Source of the DNA: Chara braunii
Taxonomy: Eukaryota > Streptophyta > Charophyceae > Charales > Characeae
Assembly: GCA_003427395.1 (NCBI GenBank)
Contig: BFEA01000244.1
Span: 947,031 to 1,010,267 of the forward strand
Length of the DNA stretch: 63,237 bases
Reading direction: 5' to 3'
Each line of letters opens with the position of its first letter. Position 1 is the stretch's first letter. This document shows positions 12,404 to 24,275 of this stretch, piece by piece. Under the pieces are notes generated by a model. That model searched no databases and was not told the DNA's origin. It saw only the letters and a list, made by a program, of their open reading frames with translations. A program made the translations under genes and the position numbers.

Positions 12404-13047
12404 CTGGGTAGCACCCCGTACGCGTACGCGTACGAACCCAAAATCGCGCGTACGAGTACGTAAAAAAAAAAAAAATATATATATATATATTTAAAATCTG
12501 AAAAAACGTACGTTGTGCAGAATAATGATACAAACAACATTTGCCTGGGAGTCATACCGGAATACCAAACCAAGCTCGATTTAAAAATAAAAAAACTTAA
12601 CAAATCAAAAAAATATTTTTAAATAATTTTTTAATTATTATGATAATATTATCTGTTTTTTGAGTTTTTAATTTCTTTCTCGAGTTTTGTTGGAAAAAAT
12701 TGTTTGTATCATGTTTCTGTATAACGTAAAGTTGTATGGAAGTTTGTTTTTATTTTTATGTGTTTTTTTCCTAGTTTTTTTTTAATTATTTCAATTTGTT
12801 TGTTTTTTGTTTTTTGATTTTTAACTCGAGTTCAGTGCAAAATTGCGAGATGAGTCTCAGACAAAAGTTGTTAGAAATATCATTTTGCATAACATACTTG
12901 TTTTTCAATTTTTTTCGATTATTTGATTTATTATTTTTTTTACGTATTTCCACGTACGGGAGTACGTGTACGCGAGTACGTGTCACGTACAGGAATACGT
13001 GTACACGTGTACGCGCAACCAGCGTACACATACGCCGTGCTACCCAG
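12404..13047. mobile_element. 644-bp foldback element with TACG-rich arms inserted in the gypsy element
   Basis: The ends are inverted repeats: CTGGGTAGCACCCCGTACG on the left and, reading the right end on the minus strand, CTGGGTAGCACGGCGTATG. Target duplications are CTTCTGAT (12,396-12,403) and CTTCTTAT (13,048-13,055), 7 of 8 identical. Both arms are built from CGTACG/TACGTG words. Each arm then carries the family core, near 12,530-12,560 on plus and near 12,840-12,900 on minus. The two halves face each other across an AT-rich centre, so the single strand could fold on itself. There is no transposase ORF. Removing the insert rejoins the flanking gypsy sequence. Confidence 0.8.
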
Positions 13048-13079
13048 CTTCTTATAAAATCGCTTGTTGTTCAGTCGAC

Positions 13080-13487
13080 ATGATGTCTTTTGAGGTTGAT
13101 CTACCACCAGAACTCGTCATGGAGCCCAATACAGTGATTAGAGAGGTGATAAATCTTTAAGTGCGCTTAATGCCTTAAATGATAAAGAAAAAGAAGAGAA
13201 AAAAAAACGAAGAGACTATAAATCATATTCTTGATGATCAAGAACCAAACTCACCATCTAGAAATAATGAACAAGGGAAAAAGAAAAAGTTTATCCTTAA
13301 GAGTGAACTGAAAGATGTAACAGTAATCACTGATGTAATAAAAAAAATGTTAGAGGAAACGGAAACAGCTTCATCTTTCAAAGAAGCAATGACTCTAGCA
13401 CCCAAGTTAAGACAAGAACTGAAAAATTTGATTGAAAAGAAAATGATGGAGGTCAACTACTTGTGGTCGGTTTGCCTAGCTAAGTGA
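13080..13487 (+). pseudogene. Pre-protease linker of the gypsy polyprotein
   Basis: A 102-residue open frame (13,179-13,487) contains KKFILKSELKDVTVITDVI, then KEAMTLAPKLRQELKNLI. A K-F-L-S-LKD block followed by a SPKLR-like block is familiar from the segment just before the protease in some Ty3/gypsy polyproteins. The part before 13,179 reads MSFEVDLPPELVMEPNTV. It is highly charged and probably structural. Stops at both ends show decay. Confidence 0.5.
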
Positions 13488-13549
13488 ACAAGTCATTGTC
13501 TGGGTGCAAGATGAGATTCGCAACTATGGGTTGCAGACACTTAACGATT

Positions 13550-13815
13550 TACATTGACCAAGTGAAGATCCGGGTTTTGGTAGACTCCGAGGCATAAATG
13601 ATTATTTACTCCTATAGGACTATGAACGTTTGTAACTTAACCATTGATAGACCTTCACAACATATATTAAACAATACATCTGGAGAACTCTTTTTGGTTG
13701 GTTTTATTCAAAATTTGTCTATCAAAGTTGGGACGATATTTGTCAAGATACTGAGGTTTGTCGTGTCAGACTTAGACCATGACTTTATCTTGGGCACTTC
13801 ATTCTTGCATTGAAT
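13550..13815 (+). pseudogene. Aspartic protease domain of the gypsy element (catalytic motif damaged)
   Basis: The frame reads VLVDSEA, a stop, then MIIYS and so on, ending in DLDHDFILGTSFLH. Retropepsins have D-S/T-G at the active site followed about 90 residues later by ILG-x-x-(F/W)L. Here the glycine of DSG is Glu, and a stop follows two residues later. The ILG-type closing motif at about 13,790-13,810 is intact. The domain is therefore recognisable but dead. Confidence 0.65.
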
Positions 13816-14349
13816 GGAAACTGACAAATTCTTCAGTCATGAATGATCATCTTAGATCGGTCTACAGGATCTAGAGACCGTCGAGGAACATACCTTTTTG
13901 GTTTGTACTTCCCACCATCATAACCACCAATTATCAGCCACCTCAATCAGAAGGAAAAAATATGTTGAGAAGATGAGGAAAATAAAATGGAAAGACAAAC
14001 AACACGTCAAAAACAAAGTCTCAACGCATATTAATCAAATTTCAAAGATTATGAAGATTCTTGGCAAACTCAAAGATGAAGATGAACAAATTGAAGTATT
14101 TAAGAATATCATTGAGTTTGCTAAAAGTGAAAAAATGAAATTAATGTTCGCGCTAACTCATTATATTTTATGAAAATGATCACTGGTAAAAACGAAAGTA
14201 CAAGCCCAACCGGGTAAAGAAGAACCCAGTCTTAGTCTTAATAGAAAAGGATGATGATGAAGCACTGAAAAAAAAAATAGAGAATTATTAAAGTATTAAG
14301 AGAGTCTGTAAAATTAGAAAATAAGGTCACTAAAGAAAGGTTTGACACA

Positions 14350-15070
14350 ATGAAGATAGATTCAGATCAATTTACCTTGCCTAAAGAGAAGGAATATATC
14401 TTTAAAGTGTGTCAACAGTTTTACGGTGCATTATCTTTTAATGATGAAGAAAGAGGACGGTTGGATGTGGATGTGATTATAATGATAAAATTTTGGACAG
14501 TTGATCATATTCCATGGAATAACAGACCAACCAAATATGTCCTGAACGAAGCGGCAGAGGTGGTGAAGTATCTCCACAAGCAGATTGCCTCCAATGTTGT
14601 TGAACCTGTTGATGCCTGTTGATGGACCGTACGCTAACCATTGGTTTTACTTTTTGAAACCAGGGGTTGGACTGAGATGGATACAAAATATTCAGAAGCT
14701 CAACTCAGTGACGGTACATAATGCGGGTAGTCTTCCCAATGTTGATCTCATTTCTGAATCCTTTGATGATCGATACATTTATTCTTGAATTTATTTATAT
14801 TCTGGTTATGATCAGTTTCCCATTGATCTCACTAGTTGACTGATAACTGTCATGCACACACCAGAGGGGCTTATGCAGATGTGCATTGTACCTCAAGGTT
14901 GGACCAATGATGTAGCAGTGGTTCAAAGGGATATGATCTAAGTCATGCAGAAAATTTTGTTTGAGATAACCAACCTCTATATTGATGATAATTCTGAGAA
15001 AGAGTCATAGTAAGAGACGAAACTTTGGTCGCTCATGGAGTCTAGAAAGTTTGTCTAAAAACATGTTGAA
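14350..15070 (+). pseudogene. Reverse transcriptase domain of the gypsy element
   Basis: Reverse transcriptase blocks occur in the right order. VDHIPWNNRPTKYVL (about 14,500) is the N-terminal block. LRWIQNIQKLNSVTVHNAG and SLPNVDLISESF (14,665-14,765) follow after a frame change near 14,620. Then come YSGYDQFPIDL (about 14,800), MHTPEGLMQMCIVPQGWTN (14,852-14,910) and the catalytic LYIDD (about 14,976-14,990). The YIDD active site is preserved, but the D of the expected IDLYSGYDQ block is Tyr and at least four stops interrupt the frame. Ty3/gypsy assignment follows from the order RT, RNase H, integrase. Confidence 0.85.
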
Positions 15071-15404
15071 GGGGTGAAGCCGGTCCTAAAAAAACTTCAG
15101 AAATATAATATGACTGCTAGTGGGTCAAAATCCCTTCTCTTTCAAGCATAAGTAACCATCTTCGACTTTAGATGTTTCTCCATGGGTAGGAGTCATGACC
15201 ATAATAAAATAGACAAAATTTTGAATTGACCTCTGCCCCTTTAGCGAATGACAGACGTCAGAGCCTCAAAAGTTTATTGGGGGTCTGTGGATTTCGGATA
15301 ATTTTTATTCCTGATTTTGCGACCTTTGCAGAGTCTCTAAGCGAGATGGTGAGGCAGGAGGCTGACTTATCCTGGATAAAGAAAAGACAAATTGTCCCAT
15401 AAAC

Positions 15405-15637
15405 CTAGGTTACCAATGGTCCGGGGGCCGGTCGTCTCCCCCGGACGTCTCCCCCATACGTCTGGCACCCTCGTCGTCCGGGGAAAAAAAAAAAATTCTT
15501 TCGTTAAAAAAAAAAAGTATTTTTTTTCCGGTTTTCAATTCTTAACTCATGATTGACTGCGAAATTGAACACGAATCCAAGGCAAAGTTGTTTGTATTGT
15601 TATGTTACATAACACATTTTTTTTTCAGATTTTTCCG

Positions 15638-15671
<34 letters not shown>

Positions 15672-15749
15672 GCTAGGCCGGACAACCCCTGTCCGGTCCG
15701 ACATCCCAGACGGTCAGGGGGGTCCCGGACGTCCAAACCAACAACCTAG
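15405..15749. mobile_element. 345-bp foldback element with GGACGTCC-type arms inside the gypsy RT/RNase H region
   Basis: The element begins CTAGGTTACCAATGGTCCGG and ends CAAACCAACAACCTAG. Target duplications are CCATAAAC (15,397-15,404) and CCAGAAAC (15,750-15,757), 7 of 8 identical. Both arms are rich in CCGGACGTC and CGGACAACC words. The centre contains long A and T runs, and the family core lies on the minus strand around 15,560-15,610. It is a close relative of the inner element at 42,896-43,356. It has no coding capacity. Confidence 0.85.
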
Positions 15750-15757
15750 CCAGAAAC

Positions 15758-16292
15758 TTTACAAGAAAAATTAAAAGATTGAGGTGTAGTGCTGGGGGTA
15801 TCTTTCTACGATGATGAAGAGGTAAGACCCTTCATAATTAGGACAGATGGAGGGTCAGTATCTCTTGGTGGTGTACTTATTCAAAAAATTGAGAATGGGA
15901 AATAGAGACCTCTAAGATTTGATAGTGAAACTCTTAACTCTACAGAAAGAGAATACATCCAATTCATAAAATAATAACTGACAATTATCCACTGTCTTAG
16001 GTGCTTAAGACACTATGTACTTGGAAGGAGATTCATCCTGAGGACATCTTCTGTGATTGGTGCTATTAAAAAACACCAACAAGTAGATCCAACAGTAAGC
16101 AGGTGGGTTGCCTTCATCTGGACATTTGATTTTAAACTGGAAAAGATTCTCACTGAGAAAAATCAAGCAGATGATCTAAGCCAAATTGAATGGAGAAATG
16201 ATGAAGATAAGGACGTTGATGAAAAGGTTAAACAATTTGCTTATGTTGACAACTCCCTGAATGAGGAGGAGGATGAAGATTATAAGGCTTAA
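15758..16292 (+). pseudogene. RNase H domain of the gypsy element
   Basis: RPFIIRTDGGSVSLGGVLIQ (about 15,829-15,888) is the start of a retrotransposon RNase H. It is followed by PLRFDSETLNSTEREY. RPFxxxTDG matches the RP-F-ETDGSxxxxGxxLxQ pattern of gypsy elements. The last part (16,053-16,292) reads VSRWVAFIWTFDFKLEKI and QADDLSQIEW, the usual junction between RNase H and integrase (NxxADxLSR). Two consecutive stops near 15,970 and others break the frame. Confidence 0.75.
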
Positions 16293-16644
16293 AGTTCTTA
16301 TAAGTGGATCTTATGGCATGAAGAAAGAGATAACTGGGGAAAAATCTCTGATGCTTATGTCTACGATTTAATTATTGAGAAAGAAGGAGAGGAAGAACAA
16401 ACCAACTGGTACGCAAGGCGCAAGAACTGTTGCTGCCCCTGAAATGGGGGTGAGTTCTCGATCAAAGGATGAAGAAGAGGTTGGAAATAAAAAGAAGAGA
16501 TTTGATTCATTTTTTAAAAATACGATGAAAGTTACGAAGAGAAAAAGGATGGAAAAAGAACAACTGAAGGAATACTACTGCAAAGAATCAAGAAATAAAT
16601 TTTGGCTAAAGAGGGGTCACCTCTTCGTGGATGACAAGGGATGA

Positions 16645-17440
16645 TTGTCTCCATTAAGGGTGGTATTTGAGAAAGAAATACAATTGGAAATAATTGTTGC
16701 TCTACACGAGGGTGTTGTTGGTGACCATAGAGCTGCAGAAGCAACTTGCTCTACGACAATTAAACTCTACTTTGCGCCTTGCATGAGGAACATGATTTAC
16801 AAATTTTGCAAGTCATGTGTTTTTTGTCGGAAGAGGTCTACAACAATGATGATTGAACCTTTATTTCCTATTATCTTTGTAGAGTCGGACAGTCGAGTTC
16901 ACTTGGATCTCATTACATGCCCCTAGGCAAAGGTGGTATAAGATATATACTGAATATGAGAGATACCTGTTTTGGATATGTTGAGATAAGGGCTCTGAAG
17001 AAGAAGACAGTCGAACAAGTTGCTGACTGGATAGACGAAGTCTATCTCAGATATCCTTTCATCAGAGAGACAATTTTTTTTGGTATATTGAGATAAAGAC
17101 TCTGAAGAAGAAGACAACCGAACAAGTGGATGACTGGATAGACGAAGTCTATCTCAGGTATCCCTTCATCAGAGAGTTTGTCTCAGATAGAGGGTCCGAG
17201 CTCAAGAATGAGATTGTAAGAAGAATCACTCTCAGGCTGGGAGTCGGAATCCGATATGTAACTACTGACCATCCTCAAGCAAATGTCCCGGTTGAGAGAG
17301 GTCACAAAACTCTGACAGATTCATTGGTTAAATGGTGTAAAGGGAACCTCGGTAACTGGGTGAAAGTATTAAGAGTTGTTGTCTATAGAGACAACATCAC
17401 TATCAAGAGAACCGTTGGTTATGTTTTATTCACTCTATGA
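16645..17440 (+). pseudogene. Integrase zinc-binding and catalytic core of the gypsy element
   Basis: The H2C2 finger is visible as LHEGVVGDHR, then CKSCVFCRKR (16,700-16,850). The catalytic core follows with HLDLITCP (first D, about 16,905) and FVSDRGSELKN (second D, about 17,175-17,207). HPQANVPVERGHKTLTDSL (17,269-17,325) contains the E. A 107-bp tandem duplication (around 16,975-17,185) lies between the first and second D. Because 107 is not divisible by three, it breaks the frame. Confidence 0.8.
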
Positions 17441-17721
17441 TATGGTCGGTATGCTACTTTACCTATTGAAAGTATAGTCAAGGCATGGTCAAATCAAGAG
17501 AGTGACAAGGAATACTCTCTTTATAATCTTTTTCAGATTAGAATGAGATAAATATAAGAGATTGACCAAACGGTAATGGATGTTGCAAAGAGAATGATTA
17601 CCAACAGATTATCAGACCAAGAGAGATAGAACAAGAAAAGATATAGAAGAAAGAAAATTTTTAAATCGGTAACATTGTCCTTCTGTTTGATAATTCTCTT
17701 AAGACTTAGTGGACTAAACGG

Positions 17722-17940
17722 TTGGAGCTCATATGGCTCAGTCCCTACAAAATTATAGGAGAAGTTGAAGACAAACTCTATGAGATATCAGAGATGGACG
17801 GATCAAGAGTTCATGATATAGTGTCAGGGTCAAAACTTCATTGGTTTATCTTCAGAGACCCTGACCTAGTAACTATGATGACCACAAAGAAAGGAAACAA
17901 GGTTCAGTCCTCCAGTAAGAAAGCAGTCTCAAAAAATTGA
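17722..17940 (+). pseudogene. Integrase C-terminal region of the gypsy element
   Basis: A 72-residue frame contains ELIWLSPYKIIGEV and LYEISEMDGSRVHDIVSGSK. A W-GPY-I block followed by a Y-L-LDG-R block is typical of the C-terminal domain of gypsy integrases. The segment between 17,440 and 17,722 is also coding-like but interrupted. No 3' LTR or polypurine tract was confidently found downstream. Confidence 0.55.
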
Positions 17941-20100
17941 AAAGAAATACAGTGAGGCAGCAAGGCACAACAAAAATTGAAGTTTCCACAGACTCCGATT
18001 ACTCGTGTATTGTGAATTCAATATGTTAATTTTCAACATGTCAATCTTTGATATAAGAGACTTGAGAGAGAGATCTTTCAGATGATTCATATTCATTTCT
18101 ACATCTGAATTGACCTTTTTGTTTCTGTAAGTGACAGAGTCAATGAGATCAATGTGTCATTGATGGAGAGCCACAATCCATCGGCGAGTATCAGATCCCT
18201 GATTCTGGAATAATTGTAAGGTGCAGTTACAGGGAGAGGGTGGCGGAATATCATTCTTCTAAGTATTGATGTAGTATCAAGTTTAGAGAACTCGTGGTTG
18301 TAGAACGTCAACTTAAGAGAAAGTTTAACAGGAATAAAACAGTCCAACTCTACTTGACTAGAGAGTTGTCAGTGGAAGATCTTCGTGTCCTCTGACCGAG
18401 TTGCCTGTCCAAGAGAGTTATCAAGAAGATAGGCATAAAGAAGTTCAACTTTGCATGACTAGAGAGTTGTCACCAGAGGGACTTCATATTTTTTGACTAA
18501 GTTGCCTATCTTATGTCTCAGATGAGGGAAGAAACTTCTCTGAAACCAGTATCTCTATACTTCCCTGAGGCCGACGGGAGGTCTCTTGGGAGTATCCTCA
18601 GACGAGGGAAGGGACCTCTCTGAGGTCAGCACTCTACATTCCCTAAGACTGAAAGGAGGTCTCAAAAGAAGACACAATCGGTTGTTTGTTGATTGTTGTT
18701 CAGTGCCTTTTGAGGTTGAAAGGACGTCTCTTGAGAAATGTTTGTTTCGTTATCTGTGCATGGGTTGTCTGACTGTGGGCTTGAGATGTTTGTTTGACTG
18801 TCTGTGTCTGGGATTTGCTTCTCTAACCTAAGATGGACTAAGTGTCGGGGCTAGCCAAAGCCGCACCGCATATGGTTGCAATCTCGTCAATTCAACAGGT
18901 CCCCGATGCGGGTGTCAAATTTCGTAGTTGACTGAGGCTAAGACTCTGGAGTCTGGCCTGTAAGGTCAAAAAGGGTCGGTTGAAACCCTACCGCAGTCAG
19001 AATATGCACTCCAGTAAGGTTCGCCCAAAGCCTAGAATCGTAATTAGATCGGATCCTACATTCAAAAATCTGGGCGGGACAGCCAGCACCCTAGGCCAAA
19101 ATTGGTGGGCTAGCCGGTCCCCGACTGCAGTGGTCAAATCTGGGTATGGGGCAGTTGGACTGACGGGAGGTCTACTATCATAGGGTGTCCAAACCCGCTA
19201 TAGTCTGGGCGTCCTGGCGTGAGGTGCGCCAAAGGGTCGTCATACTCGAGTAGTGGGTATGATGGTCCTAATCTGAAGGCAGGTTAAAGGAGCTGTCAAG
19301 AAAAATGGTCTTATTAGTCCTGACCTGAGTCGGGCCGAACAAGGGATGTCAGGTTGATGGGAGGTCCGTTACCCCTGGCCAGTGGTAGGCCAAAACCAAG
19401 ACAATCAATAATTATTGGGTGTGAAAAACTGTTTATATTACTTGTTCTTTTATGATGAGTTTTGTTTTATTTATTTTGTTTAATTTCTTTTTAAGGACTA
19501 TTTGTCAATAATTTTGTTTTGCTGGGATCATGCTTGGTGGTTTTGGAACTTGTTGTTTTGCAGGCTCACGCAGACTCACATAGAAGTTCCCAGACCAGAG
19601 AAAAATAAAGGGGTTTGGTATTCCCCTTTATTTGTCTGAGAAATTCAGGAGACGCCTTACTCGGGTCAGAGAAAGAGAATGGGCTTTGGTATCCCCCAGA
19701 TTGCTTGAGAAGTTGAGAAGACGTCTTACTCAGATCAGAGAACAAGAAACGAGTTTGGTATGTCTTACCTCTGATAGTGCTGACAATGAGTGTCCACGGT
19801 GTCAACATTTCATTGACAGTATCCCAAAGACCACTATCAGAGTGAGGGACAAGACTACTTCTTCACTGTAAAAACTTAAAGAAAAAATAGATTTGAAGAT
19901 GAGAAGAGATCAAAGGTAACTGCAAAAAAAATATTAAAAAATAAATAAATTGAAACGTAATCCCACTTAAATTTTATTCGGTAGCCGACAGAGCGACCTA
20001 GTTCACAAGGAATCTGCATCCCCGGCCTCAAAGTATTCAAATTCTTAAGCCAGGGATGCAATTAGGTGCGAAACTGACTAGGATATCAAGGAAGAAAAAA
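17941..20100. repeat. Non-coding tail of the gypsy element with short tandem duplications
   Basis: No domain is recognised. Three sets of local repeats are visible. A ~100-bp pair around 18,345-18,520 contains TGACTAGAGAGTTGTCA. An ~80-bp pair around 18,520-18,670 contains GAGGGAAG and GGAGGTCTC. Three copies of a ~65-bp unit lie around 19,580-19,770, ending GGTTTGGTAT or GCTTTGGTAT. A possible LTR start, TGTCGGGGCTAGCC, lies at 18,843, but no partner was found upstream. These are probably parts of a 3' untranslated region and a decayed LTR. Confidence 0.4.
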
Positions 20101-20110
20101 AACTTAAAAT

Positions 20111-20572
20111 TCAAAGAAACGACACCGTGTTTGTACAAGAGATAAAATATAATAATGAATTATATCCGGAGTAGACCAAGAAGAAGAAAATGCAGCAGAG
20201 AGTGCATCTATTGAGCTGGGGCAGAGAGGAAGCCACACATGAAATAGAGCGTGAAGGAGTAAGCACTAACACCTTGCTTGCTACGGGGGTGGTAGGAACT
20301 CTAAGGGGGTATGGAGGGGAGGAAGTGTCGGGAGCGTCATAGGGCGCCTCATATTTCTTCTGATAATACTTCATCCTCATTGGTGGAGTTCTTTCGAACA
20401 ACCCGGGGAAACAGTGGTGTGGGTAGACCCTTGAGTGAGACTCATTCTCATACCTCTCTTCTTCTTCCTCCTCAAAGCCGATGTGCCTTCTGGCACGAGG
20501 TGTTGGCCCCTCTGGAGCCTTACCTCCCCTACCACCTCTTCCTCTACCCGGTCCTCGACGTGTCTCAAGCAT
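20111..20572 (-). CDS. Gag-like N-terminal ORF of a minus-strand LTR element
   Basis: The 153-residue frame starts METR-like (MLETRRGPGRGRGGRGGKAP). It continues with an acidic run (FEEEEEERYE) and a segment FERTPPMRMKYYQKKYEAPYD. An Arg/Gly-rich start followed by an F-P-M-A-like block is common at the beginning of plant- and protist-type gypsy gag. It begins 200 nt downstream of the primer-binding-site-like sequence at 20,772-20,790, the usual place. Only the N-terminal part survives. Beyond ~20,100 the sequence no longer looks like gag. Confidence 0.4.
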   Translation of the reverse strand: MLETRRGPGRGRGGRGGKAPEGPTPRARRHIGFEEEEEERYENESHSRVYPHHCFPGLFERTPPMRMKYYQKKYEAPYDAPDTSSPPYPLRVPTTPVASKVLVLTPSRSISCVASSLPQLNRCTLCCIFFFLVYSGYNSLLYFISCTNTVSFL

Positions 20573-20771
20573 GGTGCGAAAAAAATCACTATTGTGAGAT
20601 ATGAAAAAGAAATGGTTTGCAATGATGAAGATAAAAATTCAGAAAATGTTGTGAAGAAAGAAAGGAAGGGGGGAGAAGCTATGTAGACCGCGCGGAGCTG
20701 CTGCACTATGGGAAAAAGAAAAGGTGCGGAGCAAAAGGGAAAGAGGAAGATGCGTGCGCTATGGTAAGTGT

Positions 20772-20790
20772 GAGTCAACTGCTAGCGCCA
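20772..20790 (-). promoter_or_regulatory. Candidate tRNA primer-binding site of the minus-strand LTR element
   Basis: Reading the minus strand, the right-hand 7-kb repeat ends in TGACA, then three bases (ATT), then TGGCGCTAGCAGTTGACTC. A TGG within a few bases of the LTR end is where reverse transcription is primed, by the CCA end of a tRNA. The matching tRNA would end GCTAGCGCCA. I cannot check that such a tRNA exists in this genome. Confidence 0.45.
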
Positions 20791-23700
20791 AATTGTCATG
20801 AGAGGTTTACTACGGATTGTAGTAAAAGTGGATGAGTGTGTCCTCTATTCGTGCTACTTTATACTAATTGCCCACTTCGTTCTTGGCCCAGCGGGAATGC
20901 TGGGCGGGGGTTTCGTATCATGTTGGAGGGCGCAGAGTCTCGGCCCTTCGCTGCGTACCAGGTGTCTGCTCACTTACCCCCACTGTGTACCAGTCGCTTG
21001 TCCAGGATACTCTGTGGAGTACCAAGCTCACCATGCCGTACCAGGCGGACTCAACCATGTTGAGTTTACTATGGACCGGTCCAGCACGCACTTACACTGG
21101 CAAAAGGGTGGGTGCGCCACTGGCCTTTTCATTGGTCCATGCAGACTCGGCGCCCTGCTGTATAGCAGAGCACTATCGACTTGTGGTCGTGGTAGCCGTC
21201 GGGCTCGCCCAGGAATGCGGAGGTAGCAGAACCGGCGCGGTCTTTTCTGCTGAGCCTCGAACATTCTTTAGTCGAGTTATGAAAGATATACAGGTCAGCG
21301 GTCACAATCGTAAAGAAAAGAGGAAATGGGAAGAAAATTAAGAAAAGGAAAACAAAAAACGATGCTTCAGGTCGAGGTTCTCGCTCAGTTAGAGAGGTCT
21401 GAAAAAGCCGCAGTGGTACATTTTATTTCTTCTCTTTTTTTGTCGTTGTCTTTTCAGACTTAGTCTTTCTTCAAACTCCATGCGGGGAAACGAACGGTTC
21501 ATTTTCGAACTGTGGTTGCAAGTGAGCGGCTTAGGCGGGCTTGGCATTCCACGCTTCGATTACCGTAAACATGATCTGCTAATTACTACGCTGTGGGTCC
21601 CCAAAATGGGAGTACCCGCGGCCGCGTTGGTAGGAAGCTCATCACCTCCCATGGAAGGTCATAAGCCCCCTCTTTACCATTGGAAGGGGGTACCCATCAA
21701 GGGTAAGGCCAGCCATTGATTTTGAGGATGGGAAAACTTCGATTGGTATCTCGTTATGAGACCGCCGCGTCAAATCTGCAGTTGCTTCATGCCAAAGACA
21801 AGGTGACAGGTGATTGCCTACAGATGACGCTACGGGCGATGTGACCGTTGAGGCCTTCGGTTCCTTTGTTTTAATATCCTATTTAGTTTATTTTTTGAAT
21901 TACAAATTATCAAAATATAGAATTTTGAAAGCTATTCGAATCCCTTGTTCAGAACACAGGGGTCGCGATAAGTAACGATCCTATAAAGGGTGAGGGAGGT
22001 GAGCCTTTGAATACTTGGGCATGGGCAGCCTCGTTATGTCGAGCAGTGAACTAAGGGGAGAGGACTGAGCACCAGGACGACCGTGAGGCAGCCCGTCTGC
22101 ATGCGCATGTGATGACAGTTAAATCTGGGCTATTTCGGAACTCGGTGGCCTGGTAACGAAACTGTTGATTCAGAGGGGCTTGATCATGGCGCTCAGCAAT
22201 GGGCTATAAGGCTATAGGCCAAGATACTTCCAGTTCCTCTAAGGTGGGAGCGGATGTCTGGAGACGGGTCTGTGGTGTCAACTATTTTGGACTACAGTCA
22301 CTGCAACCAAGAGGCCAGAATGAAATAAATGTGGAAGGTGGGAATACAGAGGAAATGAGAGCGGACTAGGGACTGCAGTTGGCTATTACGGAGCCAAAGA
22401 CCGGGCCAAGAGAAGGTGCAGGAGAGATGGGGTCACTGATGAGGTGAAGGTGACCGTCCTGTATCACGAGGTTGAAACTTCCACTGACACTGCGGAGCGC
22501 GAACAACAACACCTGGACCGTGACATAGAAGCAGAGAGTGATGCGAGCGACTTGGAGGTCGAGACCCGGTTCTGGCACGGACTGGACGAATGGTGTCGGG
22601 GTCACGTGCCAGTTGAAGCGGTGGAGAATGGCCTGGAAGCCATCTCACAACGGGCACGAGACTAGGACCGCCACTCAATCACAGGGAGGGCAGACGCGAT
22701 TGATGAGAGGGAGGCCCAGAGGTCAACGTGTGTTGGTGGGTCTCTGAGAGAGAGAGAGTGGGTGGTCACGATCGAGAGGGAGAGGACGAAAGAGAGTGCG
22801 CACGAAAATCCGGCACAAAAAGATAGAGCGGGGTCCTCTCCGGGACGAGTGGGATGTCGCCCTCTCATCGCGGCCGTCTGCAGTTTACCTAAGTTTTGGC
22901 TCGTATATTTTCGGACGAGTGGACAAGAGAGGGATTTAACACGCTCGCCCCATATGGCTCATACGTGACCAGTGTGGCAGAGAGCTAGCCATCGTGTGAT
23001 GCGAAAATCAGTGAGTGGGAGTCATGCGTGGGTGATGGTCTAACAAGGGGAGGACGTTACTTTAATGGAGCTATCAGCGGACGAGCGAAGGGGGCCTTTC
23101 CCAGTCACCTAGGAGGGACGAGTGATAACAGGCGTACCCCTTGCCTTGTTGACATCAACGACTTTTTGCGAGGTGGTCTCTGTCTTTTGCCTGCGAGCCT
23201 GCTCCTCTAATCGAGATAAGTGGAGATGAGATGTCTTAAAGTATCTCATGGTCGCTTTAAGGTATACTAGATGGTCTCTTAGGCTTCGACATATCCTGGT
23301 GTGACTCTTCTCTGTCAGTGGCTAGTCATGTTACAGCGGGGGGCTAATACTTCATCCTGATGCCTTGGGAAGACGGACATTGACGAGGGGACGTTTTTAC
23401 ACGTTGTGGCTCACATTACAGATCTTCACCTCTCACACAGTCCGTGTTTATCATTATTGCCAAGGTGACGAGACTGAATGTGGTGCAGGAGGTTTGTAAG
23501 AGCAGCCAGCCAGAGAGGGAACGCAAAGATCCTGCAAACCGCTCATTAGGCGCGTGAATTCGTGATTGACTGGCTGGATCCGCTTCTTCGTGCAGACTGT
23601 TTATCTTTCGCCGTACGTTTCGTCCCTGACACGGAGAGGTAACGAGCTTGCCGTTACTATCAGTACTACTATTAACTACTACTTCTTGGTTTCCCGGTTC

Positions 23701-24275
23701 TAGTCTGTCAATATGATGATTCGTGAGTTCTCGTTAGACAGCTAAGGGTATTGCAGCTTGAGGGTTGACTTCTTGGAAAATTGCCGGGAAGTTGTGTGTG
23801 TACGGGTTAGAGCCCATGTCTACTTGTAACCAGTTAGTATTCACCCCAATGATCGAGTAGTGATTGCCCGACGAGCGGCTATGCCGCACACCTTCCTCTA
23901 AGCTTTTCCTGAGGGGCATTGTGTCTAGTGGAGCGAGAAGAGGGCGAGCAATATGTTGTGCCAGTTGGAGAAGACGAGGTGTTACTGGGGTCGGGGTTCT
24001 TCCGGGGCTCTTCTCAAGGTCCCCTACGCTCGAGCTTGCCATCAATATCGACTATGCTGCTTTGCCACCGACCGTCGTACGAGAGGCTTATGATGTCTGT
24101 TTACGCGGACCAAGAAGCTCCAACGCAATTGGTACTGTCAGAGACCAGAAACAACTCGTTTTGCGCCTGGCAAACGACAGTTAAGTCGTGGTTTATTGTG
24201 AGCGGTCGTCATCGCTAGTTAGCAGTTTGTGTGCACATGCTGGACAGACACTACTACGCCCGGAGCTGGGAGTAT

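Noticed and set aside
8748-20793. Reading the two 7-kb repeats as the LTR pair of the plus-strand gypsy element between them
   Set aside because: The base pairs next to the right copy look like a minus-strand primer-binding site and gag start, not a polypurine tract. No plus-strand primer-binding site follows the left copy.
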